From Alkalitalea saponilacus (lineage in GTDB: Bacteria > Bacteroidota > Bacteroidia > Bacteroidales > Marinilabiliaceae), in the NCBI RefSeq assembly GCF_900168165.1, contig NZ_FUYV01000023.1, positions 1-61,173 of the forward strand: a stretch of 61,173 bases of DNA, in the 5' to 3' direction. The notes under the pieces were generated by a model. That model made no database searches and was not told the DNA's origin. It worked only from the letters and a program-made list of their open reading frames with translations. Both the position numbers and the translations under genes were made by a program. Below, piece by piece: positions 26,815 to 37,100 of this stretch (the stretch's first letter is position 1; every line of letters begins with the position of its first letter).

Positions 26815-27735
26815 TTAGATTCTGATGCGATTAATTGACAGTTGTTCCAGGTTGGTAGTACCAAACCCCATCTCTTCTGCGATTCTTATATGTCCAATTT
26901 CATTGGGTTGACTACCAAACATAAGTGTTGCGGCCGAGTCTACAGCTACAATGTCTGTTCCTGCTACCAAAGCTCCCAGATCTACAACATCGGCAACTGA
27001 GACTCCACGAGGGCCATTTCTGGTCATCATTCTGTAACCATCGATAACATTCAAATCCGGTTTTTTAAAGGCCAGAAAATCTGCAATGCACTGACTTAGA
27101 TCGTTTCCATGGTAAAATCTGCGATCCCAAACGCAACCCATTAGGTTTTTAATTGCGAGGGTAACTGTTGTTGACCCGTGATGTTTTAAAACCGGAACAT
27201 TTATAAAAACGTCTGTATTTAAAACCATTTCGTGGACTTTGGTTGTTTTAAGGATTTTTGCACCCGGAATGCTCACTTCACGGTAGTTCCTTTCATTGTT
27301 TCCGGGAACAATGGTTCCACCATTTTGACGCACAGCTGCTTCAATTCCACTGTTGCGATATGCACGATCCCACTGATCACAGGTGTGATCAAATACAAAA
27401 ACATCGGCGGCGCCTGCCTCAAATGCAGCTTTTACCATACGTCCAACCAAGTCGGGATTGGTATTGGCAGCTCTTTCAGGTGGTGTATCCCAGCCGATAT
27501 TTGGTTTTATTAGTACCCGCTGTCCTTGTTTTACAAAACGTCCCATTCCGCCAATGGCTTCCATGGCTTTGTCGAACATTTGTGGCGGAGTACCGCCACG
27601 AACTGCAGCCAAATCATAATTTCCCTGCACTGCGGGCTGAGAAGCAAGAGTGTCTAAACCCCCAAACATTGGAGCCACTGCTCCTAAAAGACCTACTCCT
27701 ACGCTGCGTGTCACAAATTCTCTTCTTTTCATCAT
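26815..27735 (-). CDS. DUF362 protein with Tat-type signal
   Basis: A 306-residue protein. The N-terminus KRREFVTRSVGVGLLGAVAP has a twin-arginine RRxF motif and hydrophobic stretch, so export by Tat in folded form is likely. The body matches DUF362: VLIKPNIGWDTPPE, FVFDHTCDQWDRAY, INVPVLKHHGSTTVTLAIKNLMG and a C-terminal VDSAATLMFG. DUF362 proteins often accompany or are fused to ferredoxin domains; here the partner is the polyferredoxin encoded immediately downstream. The substrate is unknown. The second Met (27732) could also be the start. Confidence 0.85.
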   Translation of the reverse strand: MMKRREFVTRSVGVGLLGAVAPMFGGLDTLASQPAVQGNYDLAAVRGGTPPQMFDKAMEAIGGMGRFVKQGQRVLIKPNIGWDTPPERAANTNPDLVGRMVKAAFEAGAADVFVFDHTCDQWDRAYRNSGIEAAVRQNGGTIVPGNNERNYREVSIPGAKILKTTKVHEMVLNTDVFINVPVLKHHGSTTVTLAIKNLMGCVWDRRFYHGNDLSQCIADFLAFKKPDLNVIDGYRMMTRNGPRGVSVADVVDLGALVAGTDIVAVDSAATLMFGSQPNEIGHIRIAEEMGFGTTNLEQLSINRIRI

Positions 27736-28122
27736 ATCTGTTGCTGTTTAAATATTGCATCCCAAATTATACGGATAATCCGTTGTTGAATGCCATGTTA
27801 ACCTCTTGGTTCATTTAAAGTTATTAAAAAGAGATGAACCATTGAATCGTTGCAGGCAATTTAGAATTAGAACAAATAAAGATTAAAGCCTAATTCCCAC
27901 CAAATAGGGATGTTAGAATGACGCTGTGTAGGAAAATGGTGTGTGTTAATGTTTTGTTAATGGATTTGAAGTGCCGAATATTCTTTCATCTGTGTATAAT
28001 TTGTTTTTGAGTACTCGGGAGAACTCGCCAATAATCTTTGGCTGCGCCGATCTTGCGATTCTCATGGCTCGTTTCATACAAACAAAAAACAGGTTGCTAA
28101 ATGCAACCTGTTTAAATTTAAG
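27736..28122. other. Intergenic region before the DUF362 gene, with tRNA terminator
   Basis: About 390 bases without a supported gene. It holds a short inverted repeat ACGGATAATCCGT (27771-27783) in the DUF362 promoter area and, at 28087-28113, the terminator of the tRNA-Val gene. A plus-strand open frame at 27971-28177 runs through the tRNA and is not a gene. Confidence 0.5.
28081..28113 (-). terminator. Terminator of the tRNA-Val gene
   Basis: An 11-bp stem, plus-strand AAACAGGTTGC (28087-28097) with GCAACCTGTTT (28103-28113), followed on the minus strand by TTTTTTG. It starts about 10 bases after the tRNA 3' end. Confidence 0.8.
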
Positions 28123-28197
28123 TGGGTTGTACTGGATTCGAACCAGTGACCCCTACCCTGTCAAGGTAATGCTCTAAACCAACTGAGCTAACAACCC
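28123..28197 (-). tRNA. tRNA-Val (anticodon GAC)
   Basis: The minus strand folds as a complete tRNA: acceptor GGGTTGT/ACAACCC, D arm starting TAGCTCAGTTGG, anticodon arm with loop TTGACAG (anticodon GAC, reading GUC/GUU valine codons), and T arm ACTGG-TTCGAAT-CCAGT. The discriminator base is A and CCA is not encoded. Confidence 0.93.
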
Positions 28198-28504
28198 CGG
28201 CCTCTGTTACTGCAAAAATAATGCTTTTTTTATATGATAAAAATATTTGAAAGGCAGTAATGAAAAGTCTTTTTGTGATTGGTTTGTAAGATGCAGATAT
28301 TTAATTGTATGGGAAACTTTCTGCCATAAAAAAAAGCCCCGGTGGGGCCTTTTTTTTCATTTAGATTTTTTAGCTGATTCTATGGGAAAGGCATTATTGT
28401 GACTTTCGCATGCAAATATACACAAAAATTAACAAAAGCAAACAGTTTTCGCATTTAAATTATTTCAATGCGAAAACCATAGATTGCATTAAGCCATCTG
28501 TATA
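28198..28504. other. Intergenic region with two terminator-like hairpins of the mannan operon
   Basis: No gene. Two hairpins follow the symporter stop on the minus strand: GTTTTCGCATT/AATGCGAAAAC (28445-28477) with a weak T-tract, and GCCCC/GGGGC flanked by A8 and T8 (28328-28357). The latter would work in both directions and also insulates the tRNA. Confidence 0.6.
28328..28357 (-). terminator. Terminator of the mannan-utilisation operon
   Basis: A GC-rich short stem GCCCC (28336-28340)/GGGGC (28344-28348) extended by A8/T8 pairs, with one unpaired base; T8 follows on either strand. Confidence 0.7.
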
Positions 28505-29923
28505 TCAATTGTTGATCTCTTCCATCTCCCGTCTATTATCAAGATCGGTAATAATCTTTTCCATCTTAGCATCGCTCAATTTGTAAAAGATCATGAAAAT
28601 TCCTGAAATAAGAGCTGCAATGCCGGGTACATAACTCATCATTAACTTGATGCCCTGTATGGTTTCTGGATTTTGTTCTACATTGGCCTGAAATCCGAAA
28701 TAGGCCAGTAGCCAGAGCGTTATGGAACCACCCAGTGTCCATCCAAGTTTTTGCGACATGCTTGATGCCGAAAATACCAGTCCCGTGGCACGACGTCCGG
28801 TTTTCCACTGTGAGTAATCGGCTGCATCGGCATACATAGCCCACATCAGCGGGAAGATGATGCCTGCGCAGAAACTGATCATGGCCTGAAGCGTAAAAAT
28901 TAGGAAAAGGTTATCTCTTGTAAGATAAAAGAAAAGTGAGCTTAATGCTGCTGCAGTAAACATAGCTGATATAAAGGTCACTCGTTTTCCAATAATTGCT
29001 GATATTGGCTTGGCCATCATCACTCCAATCATATTGGTTGCCTGACCTAAAAATATATAGAAAGTGCTTAAGGCAAATGTCATTCTTGAAAACACTAATG
29101 CTGATTCACTGGTTATATCATTACTTATGTAGTATTTGAAATAGTACATCGCAACACCATCTCTTACTGAATTAAATATAAGTGTCATTACTCCGGCTCC
29201 AAGTATTACAAACCATGGAATGTTGCCTGCAAGGTTTTTCAAATCTTCTTTCAGATTGTTTTTTTGATCTTTAGGAGGGGTAATTCTTTCTCTTGTCCAT
29301 GAAAATGTAAGAAGAAAGAAACCCACTGCGATTAAACCAATAACCACCATGGTCAATTGATAGGCAGTGGAAATATCTACCATTTCCAGGCTGTTGAAAC
29401 CATCTACCAATGGTTGAAAAAGTGCTACCACCAGCAAACTTCCGGCAAAAGCAAATACCATTCTGTATGAGGCAAAACTTGTACGTTCTGTTGATTTTGC
29501 TGTCATAACACCCAAAAGGCTTGCGTAAGGTACATTTATCGCAGTATAAACCATCATCATCAGCGTATACGTTATGTAAGCATAAACGATTTTCCCAGTC
29601 ACATCAAGATTTGGAGTGGTAAAAAGCAACACGCCAATGATGGCAAACGGAAAAGCAATCCATAATAAATAGGGTCGGAATTTTCCCCATTTGGTGTTGG
29701 TTCTGTCTCCAATTATCCCCATAATGGGGTCGTTGGCCGTGTCCCAAATACGTGTGACCAGAAACATGGTTCCTGCTGCCGCAGCCGGAATGCCAAAAAC
29801 ATCGGTATAAAATATGGCCAGATAAAAGGTAAATATTTTCCAAAACATGGAAGATGCTGCATCTCCAAATCCATACCCTATTTTCTCTTTAAGGCTAACC
29901 TTAGACTGAATTGTTTGAGCCAT
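28505..29923 (-). CDS. GPH-family sugar:cation symporter (MFS fold)
   Basis: A 472-residue membrane protein with about 12 hydrophobic segments. It has the glycoside-pentoside-hexuronide:cation symporter signature: the N-terminal KIGYGFGDAASSMFWKIFTF, TRIWDTANDPIMGIIGDRTNTKWGKFRPYLLW, and a late WAMYADAADYSQWKTGRRATGL. It is the last gene of the mannan operon, 36 bases after the epimerase, and most likely imports mannobiose or short manno-oligosaccharides, or mannosyl-glucose, with Na+ or H+. Substrate is inferred from neighbours. Confidence 0.9.
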   Translation of the reverse strand: MAQTIQSKVSLKEKIGYGFGDAASSMFWKIFTFYLAIFYTDVFGIPAAAAGTMFLVTRIWDTANDPIMGIIGDRTNTKWGKFRPYLLWIAFPFAIIGVLLFTTPNLDVTGKIVYAYITYTLMMMVYTAINVPYASLLGVMTAKSTERTSFASYRMVFAFAGSLLVVALFQPLVDGFNSLEMVDISTAYQLTMVVIGLIAVGFFLLTFSWTRERITPPKDQKNNLKEDLKNLAGNIPWFVILGAGVMTLIFNSVRDGVAMYYFKYYISNDITSESALVFSRMTFALSTFYIFLGQATNMIGVMMAKPISAIIGKRVTFISAMFTAAALSSLFFYLTRDNLFLIFTLQAMISFCAGIIFPLMWAMYADAADYSQWKTGRRATGLVFSASSMSQKLGWTLGGSITLWLLAYFGFQANVEQNPETIQGIKLMMSYVPGIAALISGIFMIFYKLSDAKMEKIITDLDNRREMEEINN

Positions 29924-29959
29924 TTTAGTGATATTTCGTTATAAGTTCAGTTGTCAGTA

Positions 29960-31150
29960 TTATAAACGGTTATATAATTCCATTAATGCACGTGAATTAT
30001 GATACGGGCATTTCCAGAAACCTGCTTTTGGATCGGAAAGCATGGGTAATCCCTGATTATTCACCCTCAAGTGCCACTCTCCATTTTCCCTGTCAATGAT
30101 ATGCTTTTTGATATAATCCCACATTTTCATCATGGCTGTCTGGTATTTTTCCTCACCGCTTAGCTGAAAGGCATTCATAAAACCTACCATGGCTTCTGCC
30201 TGTACCCACCAATGCCTGTCTCTGTCTAAATGATCGGACAAGAGATCTTTTTCGTAATATAGCGAATTGTCCTGAGCAAGCCCTTCTTTTAGCGTAACAT
30301 CCGTCATTCGGAGGCTCATGGATTCAACCTTCTGCAATAATTCCGGGTTGTCAATAAATTCAGCGGCTTCACACAGCAACCAGGCTCCTTCAATATCATG
30401 GCCATATGATACCATTTCTGATTTTACAGCCCAATCTTTATCAAAAAACAGTTCAAAATGCGCATTTTCAGGGTTGATTATCTTACCAAGAAAAACCTTA
30501 ACGAGATCTTCCATTTTCTTTTTTAAGCCATCATCAGTCCATACTCTGAAAAGGTTAGTATATGGTTCTATGATGTGAAGATGAGTATTCATTGATTTTG
30601 GTTCATTGGCATCCTTATCACTGAGACGCATGTCCTCTAAAGGATTCCAGTCCCGCGAAAGAGCTTCAACGTAGCCTCCGTGTTGATGATCAAAACTGTG
30701 TTTTTCAATGCAGTTGTAAAGTTTAATGGCATAGTCAAGACTCTCCATATTCTCTGTTGCTTTAAAATATTCAGAAAACCCATATATGCCAAATCCCTGT
30801 GCATAGATTTGCTTTCGATCATTGCAAACATTCCCTTTTGCATCAACGCTCCAGAATAGGCCTTCGTATTTTTCATCCCAGAAATACCGAGTGATGTAAT
30901 TATAGGCCAGATCTGCCACCTTCAGATACTCTTCATTTTTCAGAAAGTTATATGCCGAAGCAAAAGTCCATAAAATGCGAGTATTCAATACAACTCCTTT
31001 GATGGCTTCAGAATTTGGTGTACCATCATTACATAGTTCTCCGAAGAAACCTCCGTTTTCCTTATCTACGGTATAGTTTTTCCAAAAATCAAGAATGTTG
31101 ATGTACTCTTGTTTCAGTTCATTTTTTAGTTTAGAAACATCCAGGTTCAT
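29960..31150 (-). CDS. Cellobiose 2-epimerase
   Basis: A 396-residue AGE-fold (alpha/alpha)6-barrel protein. Family residues around the active site are visible: FFGELCNDGTP, LNTRILWTFASAYN, MNTHLHIIEPYTNL, SYGHDIEGAWLLCEA, DRHWWVQAEAMVGF and KCPYHNSRALMEL, which supply the conserved His and Arg/Trp residues. In B. fragilis-type mannan use it converts beta-1,4-mannobiose to mannosyl-glucose, the substrate of the phosphorylase next door. The general family also includes N-acylglucosamine 2-epimerases; the neighbourhood favours cellobiose 2-epimerase. Confidence 0.9.
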   Translation of the reverse strand: MNLDVSKLKNELKQEYINILDFWKNYTVDKENGGFFGELCNDGTPNSEAIKGVVLNTRILWTFASAYNFLKNEEYLKVADLAYNYITRYFWDEKYEGLFWSVDAKGNVCNDRKQIYAQGFGIYGFSEYFKATENMESLDYAIKLYNCIEKHSFDHQHGGYVEALSRDWNPLEDMRLSDKDANEPKSMNTHLHIIEPYTNLFRVWTDDGLKKKMEDLVKVFLGKIINPENAHFELFFDKDWAVKSEMVSYGHDIEGAWLLCEAAEFIDNPELLQKVESMSLRMTDVTLKEGLAQDNSLYYEKDLLSDHLDRDRHWWVQAEAMVGFMNAFQLSGEEKYQTAMMKMWDYIKKHIIDRENGEWHLRVNNQGLPMLSDPKAGFWKCPYHNSRALMELYNRL

Positions 31151-31166
31151 AAAATTATATTGGGAT

Positions 31167-31261
31167 AAAAAAGAAGAGGCTGTGAAGTTGGTTTGTGCCG
31201 GTCTCTAATCTGGTTATCGGCAAAGATTGTTTAGCCTCCAATTCGTAGACCCTTCTTTTTT
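31167..31261 (-). other. Structured intercistronic element between phosphorylase and epimerase genes
   Basis: Three nested complementary pairs occur in the 125-base gap: AAAAAAGAAG (31167-31176) with CTTCTTTTTT (31252-31261); GAGGCT (31176-31181) with AGCCTC (31233-31238); TGCCG (31196-31200) with CGGCA (31218-31222). On the minus strand it ends in a T-rich tract. It may be a partial terminator or an mRNA-processing element. Confidence 0.5.
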
Positions 31262-31275
31262 AATAGATATTGTTA

Positions 31276-32457
31276 TTACATGAATTTGAGATTTTTGTCA
31301 ATCAGGTTGTTGATGGTTTGCACCGACGCTGCCGAACGTAACTGATCCTGCGGCGAATTAATGCAGTAGTCAACCAACTGATCGATGGTTGAAACTGCCA
31401 CATGCATACGGGTGTCCGATGAAGCATAATAAATATATACTTTTCCGTCTTCATCGGCAATCCATCCGTTATTAAAAACTACGTTGGAAACATCTCCCAC
31501 TCGCTCTTCTTTTAACGGTGATATAAAATGACCATTGGGTTTGTGTGTCACCAGCCATGGTTTTTCCATATCGGTCATGAACATATAAATGGTGTATCGC
31601 AAACCTGCTGCGGTATTTCTTACCCCATGTGCCATTTGAAGCCATCCTTTTTCTGTCCGGATGGGAGCCGGTCCCAGTCCGTTCTTTACTTCATAAATGG
31701 TGTGGTAGGTTTTGGCATCAACGATGACTTCCTCTTTTATTTCTGCATTTTCAATGGATTCGGAGAATCCAAAGCCGATTCCTCCTCCCTTTCCGGTATC
31801 GATGAATCCATCCTGAGGGCGGGTGTAAAACGCGTATTTCCCCTCAATAAAATGAGGGAAAAGCACCACATTTCTTTGTTGGCCGGTGGTTGAAATTAAA
31901 TCAGGTAAACGTTCCCATTTTACAAGATCCATGGTGCGAGCAATGCCTGCTGCAGCAACAGCGCTGCTGGTATCCCCTGGAGGCGCTTCAGGATCTTTTC
32001 TCTCTGTGCAAAATATGCCATAAACGTATCCATCGTCATGCCTGGTTAGGCGCATGTCATACACATTGGTGTCAGGCTCTTCGGTTTCCGGCAGTGTGAT
32101 GGGGCGATTCCAAAATCGAAAATTGTCAACGCCGTTTGGACTTTCAGCAATGGCAAAAAACGATTTTCGGTCGTTCCCCTCTACGCGAACAGCTAACAGG
32201 TATTTATCTCCCCATTTGATGGCACCTGAGTTAAAGGTGGCATTAAAACCAATTCTCTCCATAAAACATGGATTGGTTTCAGGATTCAAATCAAATCGCC
32301 AGTGAAGGGGGACGTGATTCCTCGTAAGAATGGGGTTTTTATAGCGGCTGTAAATGCCATTGCTGCTAAATAGTGCCTCATTAGGTTTTGATAACAGAGC
32401 TTCGTGCTCTGTTTTTACGCGGTTATACCGCGATGAAAATAAATCTTTCTGCATCAA
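31276..32457 (-). CDS. 4-O-beta-D-mannosyl-D-glucose phosphorylase (GH130)
   Basis: A 393-residue five-bladed beta-propeller phosphorylase with no signal peptide, so cytoplasmic. It resembles GH130 subfamily 1 enzymes (B. fragilis MGP, Ruminococcus RaMP1): NPILTRNHVPLHWRFDLNPETNP, NATFNSGAIKWGDKYLLAVRVEG, and the segment PDTNVYDMRLTRHDDGYVYG, which carries the catalytic Asp. It splits mannosyl-glucose with phosphate into mannose-1-phosphate and glucose, saving ATP. It lies 42 bases downstream of the mannanase gene and upstream of the epimerase. Confidence 0.92.
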   Translation of the reverse strand: MMQKDLFSSRYNRVKTEHEALLSKPNEALFSSNGIYSRYKNPILTRNHVPLHWRFDLNPETNPCFMERIGFNATFNSGAIKWGDKYLLAVRVEGNDRKSFFAIAESPNGVDNFRFWNRPITLPETEEPDTNVYDMRLTRHDDGYVYGIFCTERKDPEAPPGDTSSAVAAAGIARTMDLVKWERLPDLISTTGQQRNVVLFPHFIEGKYAFYTRPQDGFIDTGKGGGIGFGFSESIENAEIKEEVIVDAKTYHTIYEVKNGLGPAPIRTEKGWLQMAHGVRNTAAGLRYTIYMFMTDMEKPWLVTHKPNGHFISPLKEERVGDVSNVVFNNGWIADEDGKVYIYYASSDTRMHVAVSTIDQLVDYCINSPQDQLRSAASVQTINNLIDKNLKFM

Positions 32458-32499
32458 TTCTCAATTATAATCTTGTAAATGTGTTTGCTTTTGGAACAA

Positions 32500-33612
32500 T
32501 TATTTTTGCTGGTAATTTGCCCAATCGTTTAAAAGCCAGATATGTTGCTGAGATGTGAATTGGCGAAAATCATCTGCTGCCGGATGTTGGGGATGGGGAA
32601 CATAAAAGTGGTCAAGATCATGGTTTCTCCAAACCATGACGTAGGCCATTCTTCTGGTCCATTCGTTGGCATTCAGTACTTTTGCCAAGGATTGGGTGTA
32701 CCAGTTTTCATCAGGAATTGTGTCCAGACCTGTTTCGGTAAACGCAGCTATTTTTCCTGTTTCTTTTGCGTATTTGGCGGCAATTTCAAGTTTTAATATG
32801 GCATCCTGAAGTCCATCAGGTCCTCTTCTCATATCATAGTAGTTGTCCACACCAATAACATGCACATATTCATCTCCCGGATACCAGGTTAAGTACTCGT
32901 CGATTGAATTAAAAAATCTGTCGGGTGAATAGGCCACCAGAAAGTTGTCTAACCCCTGTTCCCACATATAATCAATGGTGAATCTGAATAACTCTTTCAT
33001 CTCATCCGGAGTTGTCAGGTCTGCTCCCCACCAAAACCAACCTCCATCCATCTCATGCCACGGACGAAAAATAAAAGGTAATTTTTCGCCATTTTCCTCA
33101 TTTAGTTCTTTGAAAAACGCCACCAGTTTATCCATGTGTTTTAGAAATACCTCGTGATGCGATCCTCCCGGAAGAATGTGTTTTACCACTTTTTCATCGG
33201 TTACCCAGGAGCTTTTACTTTCATCCAGAGCTGAAAACGGGTGCCAGCTGAATGTATTTACACCTCCATTTTGATGGGCCCAAATGGCAAATTGCCTCAT
33301 TTTATTAAATGGTACGCTGTCCAGATTCATCTCATGACCCAGTTCAATGCCTCCAAGCTCCCATCCAAAAAGAGCGGGGTAATCACCTGCCGTTCTTTTT
33401 ACATCTGATTCGCCATCCACGTATTTCCAACCAATTCCATATGCCAAATCATCCTGATGGCCAAAGAGGGTTGCTTTTCCGGTGATGGACATCAGGTCGT
33501 CAAAAAGTTTTTGAGCAACACTTTTATTCTCCTCACCAGTTTGGGATGAAGGATTTGCACAGCCTGCCAAAATAAAAAGAGAAAGCAGGAATGAGATAAT
33601 AGCTGTTTTCAT
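32500..33612 (-). CDS. GH26 beta-mannanase lipoprotein
   Basis: A 370-residue protein with signal peptide and lipobox ILAGC (Cys18), so surface- or envelope-anchored. The (beta/alpha)8 glycoside hydrolase family 26 domain fills the rest. The acid/base Glu is E187 in FRPWHEMDGGWFWWG and the nucleophile is E293 in FTETGLD; GHQDDLAYGIGW near the N-terminus and FSWHPFS are also typical. It likely releases mannobiose from beta-mannan outside the cytoplasm. It is the first gene of the operon; no SusC/SusD pair accompanies it. Confidence 0.93.
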   Translation of the reverse strand: MKTAIISFLLSLFILAGCANPSSQTGEENKSVAQKLFDDLMSITGKATLFGHQDDLAYGIGWKYVDGESDVKRTAGDYPALFGWELGGIELGHEMNLDSVPFNKMRQFAIWAHQNGGVNTFSWHPFSALDESKSSWVTDEKVVKHILPGGSHHEVFLKHMDKLVAFFKELNEENGEKLPFIFRPWHEMDGGWFWWGADLTTPDEMKELFRFTIDYMWEQGLDNFLVAYSPDRFFNSIDEYLTWYPGDEYVHVIGVDNYYDMRRGPDGLQDAILKLEIAAKYAKETGKIAAFTETGLDTIPDENWYTQSLAKVLNANEWTRRMAYVMVWRNHDLDHFYVPHPQHPAADDFRQFTSQQHIWLLNDWANYQQK

Positions 33613-34195
33613 GTTTATAGCTTTGTATGTAATTGATATTCAGAGATCATTGTCTGTTGTTTTTTAAAACGAAAAATAGATGGATTTTAGTGATGAAACA
33701 AATACGAATTAATCACATCCTGATACTATTATGTATTTTGACATTTTAGAAGTGTAATATATTGAGATACAAATGTAAAAGATCGTTGTACATCTCTTTT
33801 TTAGTTGATCTTCGACTGAATTCTGAGAGTATTTTATGCCGTAGTGTTAATTATATTGCATTAAAAGAGTGTCTTAGATTGATTTTAATGAGCGAATCCG
33901 ATGTGATTAAAATTAATGCTATTGGTTATGGATATGTTTGAGAACACCTAGTTGCAATTAACAGTCATTATTATTCAGTAGATCATAAATTGTATAATTA
34001 CAGATGGATATGAATTCAGAAGGGCTCTGTTTGGAGTATTTAAATCAATGATACTATATTGTCACTCGTTGTCTCCGAATTTAAAAATCTTGTATTCTCA
34101 AAAGAAAAACTTTCATCAAATTTAACTGTTACCTCTGTAATGGAATTGCTATTTTTGTTCGAAACAGAAAATTTTATTGAAAGTTAAAACTTATC
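33613..34195. other. Divergent intergenic region (mannan operon / dnaE)
   Basis: About 580 AT-rich bases without a supported gene. A minus-strand TACATTTG (plus CAAATGTA, 33770-33777) may be the -7 element of the mannan operon with a leader of about 150 bases, and TATTTTTG at 34150-34157 suits dnaE. No clear -33 partner is visible for either. I saw no obvious operator repeat. Confidence 0.45.
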
Positions 34196-37100
34196 ATGGC
34201 TAATATTCCCTTTACACATTTACACGTTCACTCTCAATACTCTATACTTGATGGTCAAGCCAGTGTGCAGGCGTTGGTTAACAAAGCTGTTGAGGATGGC
34301 ATGTCTGCCATTGCCCTCACCGATCACGGAACTATGCTTGGCATTAAGGAGTTTTATGATTTATGTAAAAAGAAAAAAATTAAACCAATTATAGGAGTGG
34401 AGGCCTATGTGGCAGAGCGAACCATTGCTGATCGTTCCGATAAAAATCTGGATCGGTCGGGACGGCACTTGGTCATACTTGCTAAGAACCTGAAGGGATA
34501 TAAAAATCTCCTGAAACTTACATCCATTGCCTATGTTGAAGGTTTTTTCTATCGCCCCCGAATTGATAAACAGCTACTTGAAAAACATCATGAAGGATTA
34601 ATTATCACATCGGCCTGCCTGGGAGGCGAAATACCCAGGAAAATCATCAACAATGATTTTGACGGAGCCAAAGAAGCAATTCTTTGGTACAAAAATCTTT
34701 TTGGGGAAGATTTCTATCTTGAATTGCAGCGACATCCTTCAGAAGATCCCCGCATGCGAAAGTTGGTTTACGATGAACAGAAGATCGTTAATGAAAAATT
34801 GGTTGAATTCAGTAAAGAATTGGGTGTAAAGGTGATTGCTGCCAATGATGTGCATTTTGCTGATGCAGCAAAAGCTGAGGCACATGATGTGATGATATGC
34901 CTCAACACCGGTAAGGATCAGGACGATGAAAGCCGTATGCGTTATACGCGCCAGGAGTGGTTCAAAACAACAGCAGAGATGAATCAACTTTTTGCCGATA
35001 TTCCGGAAGCGTTACAAAACACCATGGAAATTGCCGATAAGGTAGAAATATATGAGTTGGACTCGCCTCCAATTATGCCACTTTTCCCAATTCCTGAGGA
35101 TTTTGGTAGCTGGGAAGGGTATCGTGAAAAGATTAGTGAAGATGATTTAAAGGAAGAGTTTGGAGCAGAACGTTATGCGTCTCTGGGTGGGGACTATGAT
35201 CATTTGCTTCGGGTTAAGTTGGAAGCTGATTACCTTGAACATTTGGCTTATGTTGGTGCAAAAAAGTTTTATGGAGATCCGGTTCCCGATAATGTTAAGG
35301 AGCGAATTGACTTTGAACTGAACACCGTGAAAACCATGGGTTTTCCAGGTTACTTCCTGATAGTTCAGGATTTCATAAATGCAGCACGTGATATGGGGGT
35401 TTTGGTAGGGCCCGGTCGTGGTTCAGCTGCAGGTTCAGCCGTGGCATATTGCGTGGGTATTACTTCTGTTGATCCCATAAAATTTGATTTGCTGTTTGAG
35501 CGATTCCTCAATCCCGACAGGATTTCGATGCCTGACGTGGACATTGATTTTGATGACGATGGCCGACAGCTCGTTCTTAACTGGGTGGCAGATAAATACG
35601 GCAAAGATAAAGTGGCGCATATTTGTACTCTGGGAACCATGGCCGCAAAATCGGCCATAAAGGATGTGGGTAGGGTGCTTAAGCTTCCTTTATCGGAAAC
35701 CGACCGAATATCCAAGTTAATTCCTGAAAAACCGGGAACCAAACTCGCCAATGCATATAAGGAGGTTTTGAACCTGGAAGTTGAAAATGGGACTTTAGAA
35801 AATGTTCTGCCTGCTCTGGAGCGAAAGCTTAGTGCAGCACGTTCTGCGAATAAAGATAAAGAGGTGGCGCGTTTAGAGATGCTCCGCATATTTGCCACAG
35901 AGATGCTGAATGGAAGAAATTCCGGAAATGAGACCTTGTTGAAAACCCTTGAACTAGCATGTGACCTGGAGGGATCGATTCGTCAAACAGGTGTGCATGC
36001 CTGCGGAGTTCTGATTGGTCGGGATCCATTAGATGAACACATTCCTTTAATGCCTGCTAAGGAAGGTGTAAACCTTTTGGTTACACAGTACGAAGGAAAT
36101 CTGGTTGAATCCATCGGGTTGCTTAAAATGGACTTCCTCGGGTTAAAAACGCTTTCCATCATAAAGGAAACTCTTGAGGCCATTAAGCTATCAAAAGGGT
36201 TTGATCTCGATATGGATGATACCAACTTTACCTATGACGATGAAAAAACCTTTGAGCTTTTTTCACGTGGTGAAACAACCGCCATTTTCCAGTTTGAGTC
36301 GGCAGGGATGAAAAAATACCTCCGCGAACTTCAACCCAACCGTTTTGAAGATTTGGTGGCCATGAACGCGCTTTACCGTCCGGGCCCGATGGAATACATT
36401 CCCAATTATGTAGCCCGTAAACATGGCCGTGAGGATATCAACTACGATCATCCATTGATGGAATCTTACCTTGAAGAAACTTATGGAATTACAGTTTTCC
36501 AGGAGCAGGTGATGCTTCTGTCGAGGAAGCTCGCAGGTTTTACTCGTGGCGAGTCCGACTCCCTTCGTAAGGCCATGGGGAAAAAGTTGATGGAAGTGAT
36601 GGCCAAATTAAAGGCCAAATTCTCAGATGGGTGTAAGAATAATCCGAAATTCATTGAGGGTTGCGAAAAAGTTGCCAAAAAACCGGATGTGTTGATTGAG
36701 AAAATATGGAAAGACTGGGAAGCATTTGCCAGTTATGCCTTCAATAAATCTCACTCGGTTTGTTATGCAAATCTGGCCTATAAAACGGGGTACTTAAAAG
36801 CACATTATCCTGCTGAATTCATGGCAGGGGTTTTAAGTCGAAATTTGAACGATATCTCCAAGATTACCACCTTCATGGAAGAATGCCGTCGCATGGGGTT
36901 AGAAGTTCTTGGACCGGATGTTAATGAAAGTCACCTCAAATTTACCGTAAATAAAAAAGGAGCTTTACGCTTTGGGATGGCTGCAATCAAAGGTGTTGGA
37001 GAAGGCGTTGTTCAGGAAATCATAAAAGAACGCGAGAAGAACGGACCATACAAAGATGTTTTCGATTTTATTGAGCGAATTAGTTTGCAAACTGTAAACA

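Noticed and set aside
27971-28177. 68-residue plus-strand open frame
   Set aside because: It overlaps the tRNA-Val gene and its terminator and has no recognisable features.
28445-28477. Second strong terminator right after the symporter gene
   Set aside because: The 11-bp stem is perfect, but the loop is long and the following T-tract is interrupted; I list the A8/T8-flanked hairpin further on as the terminator.
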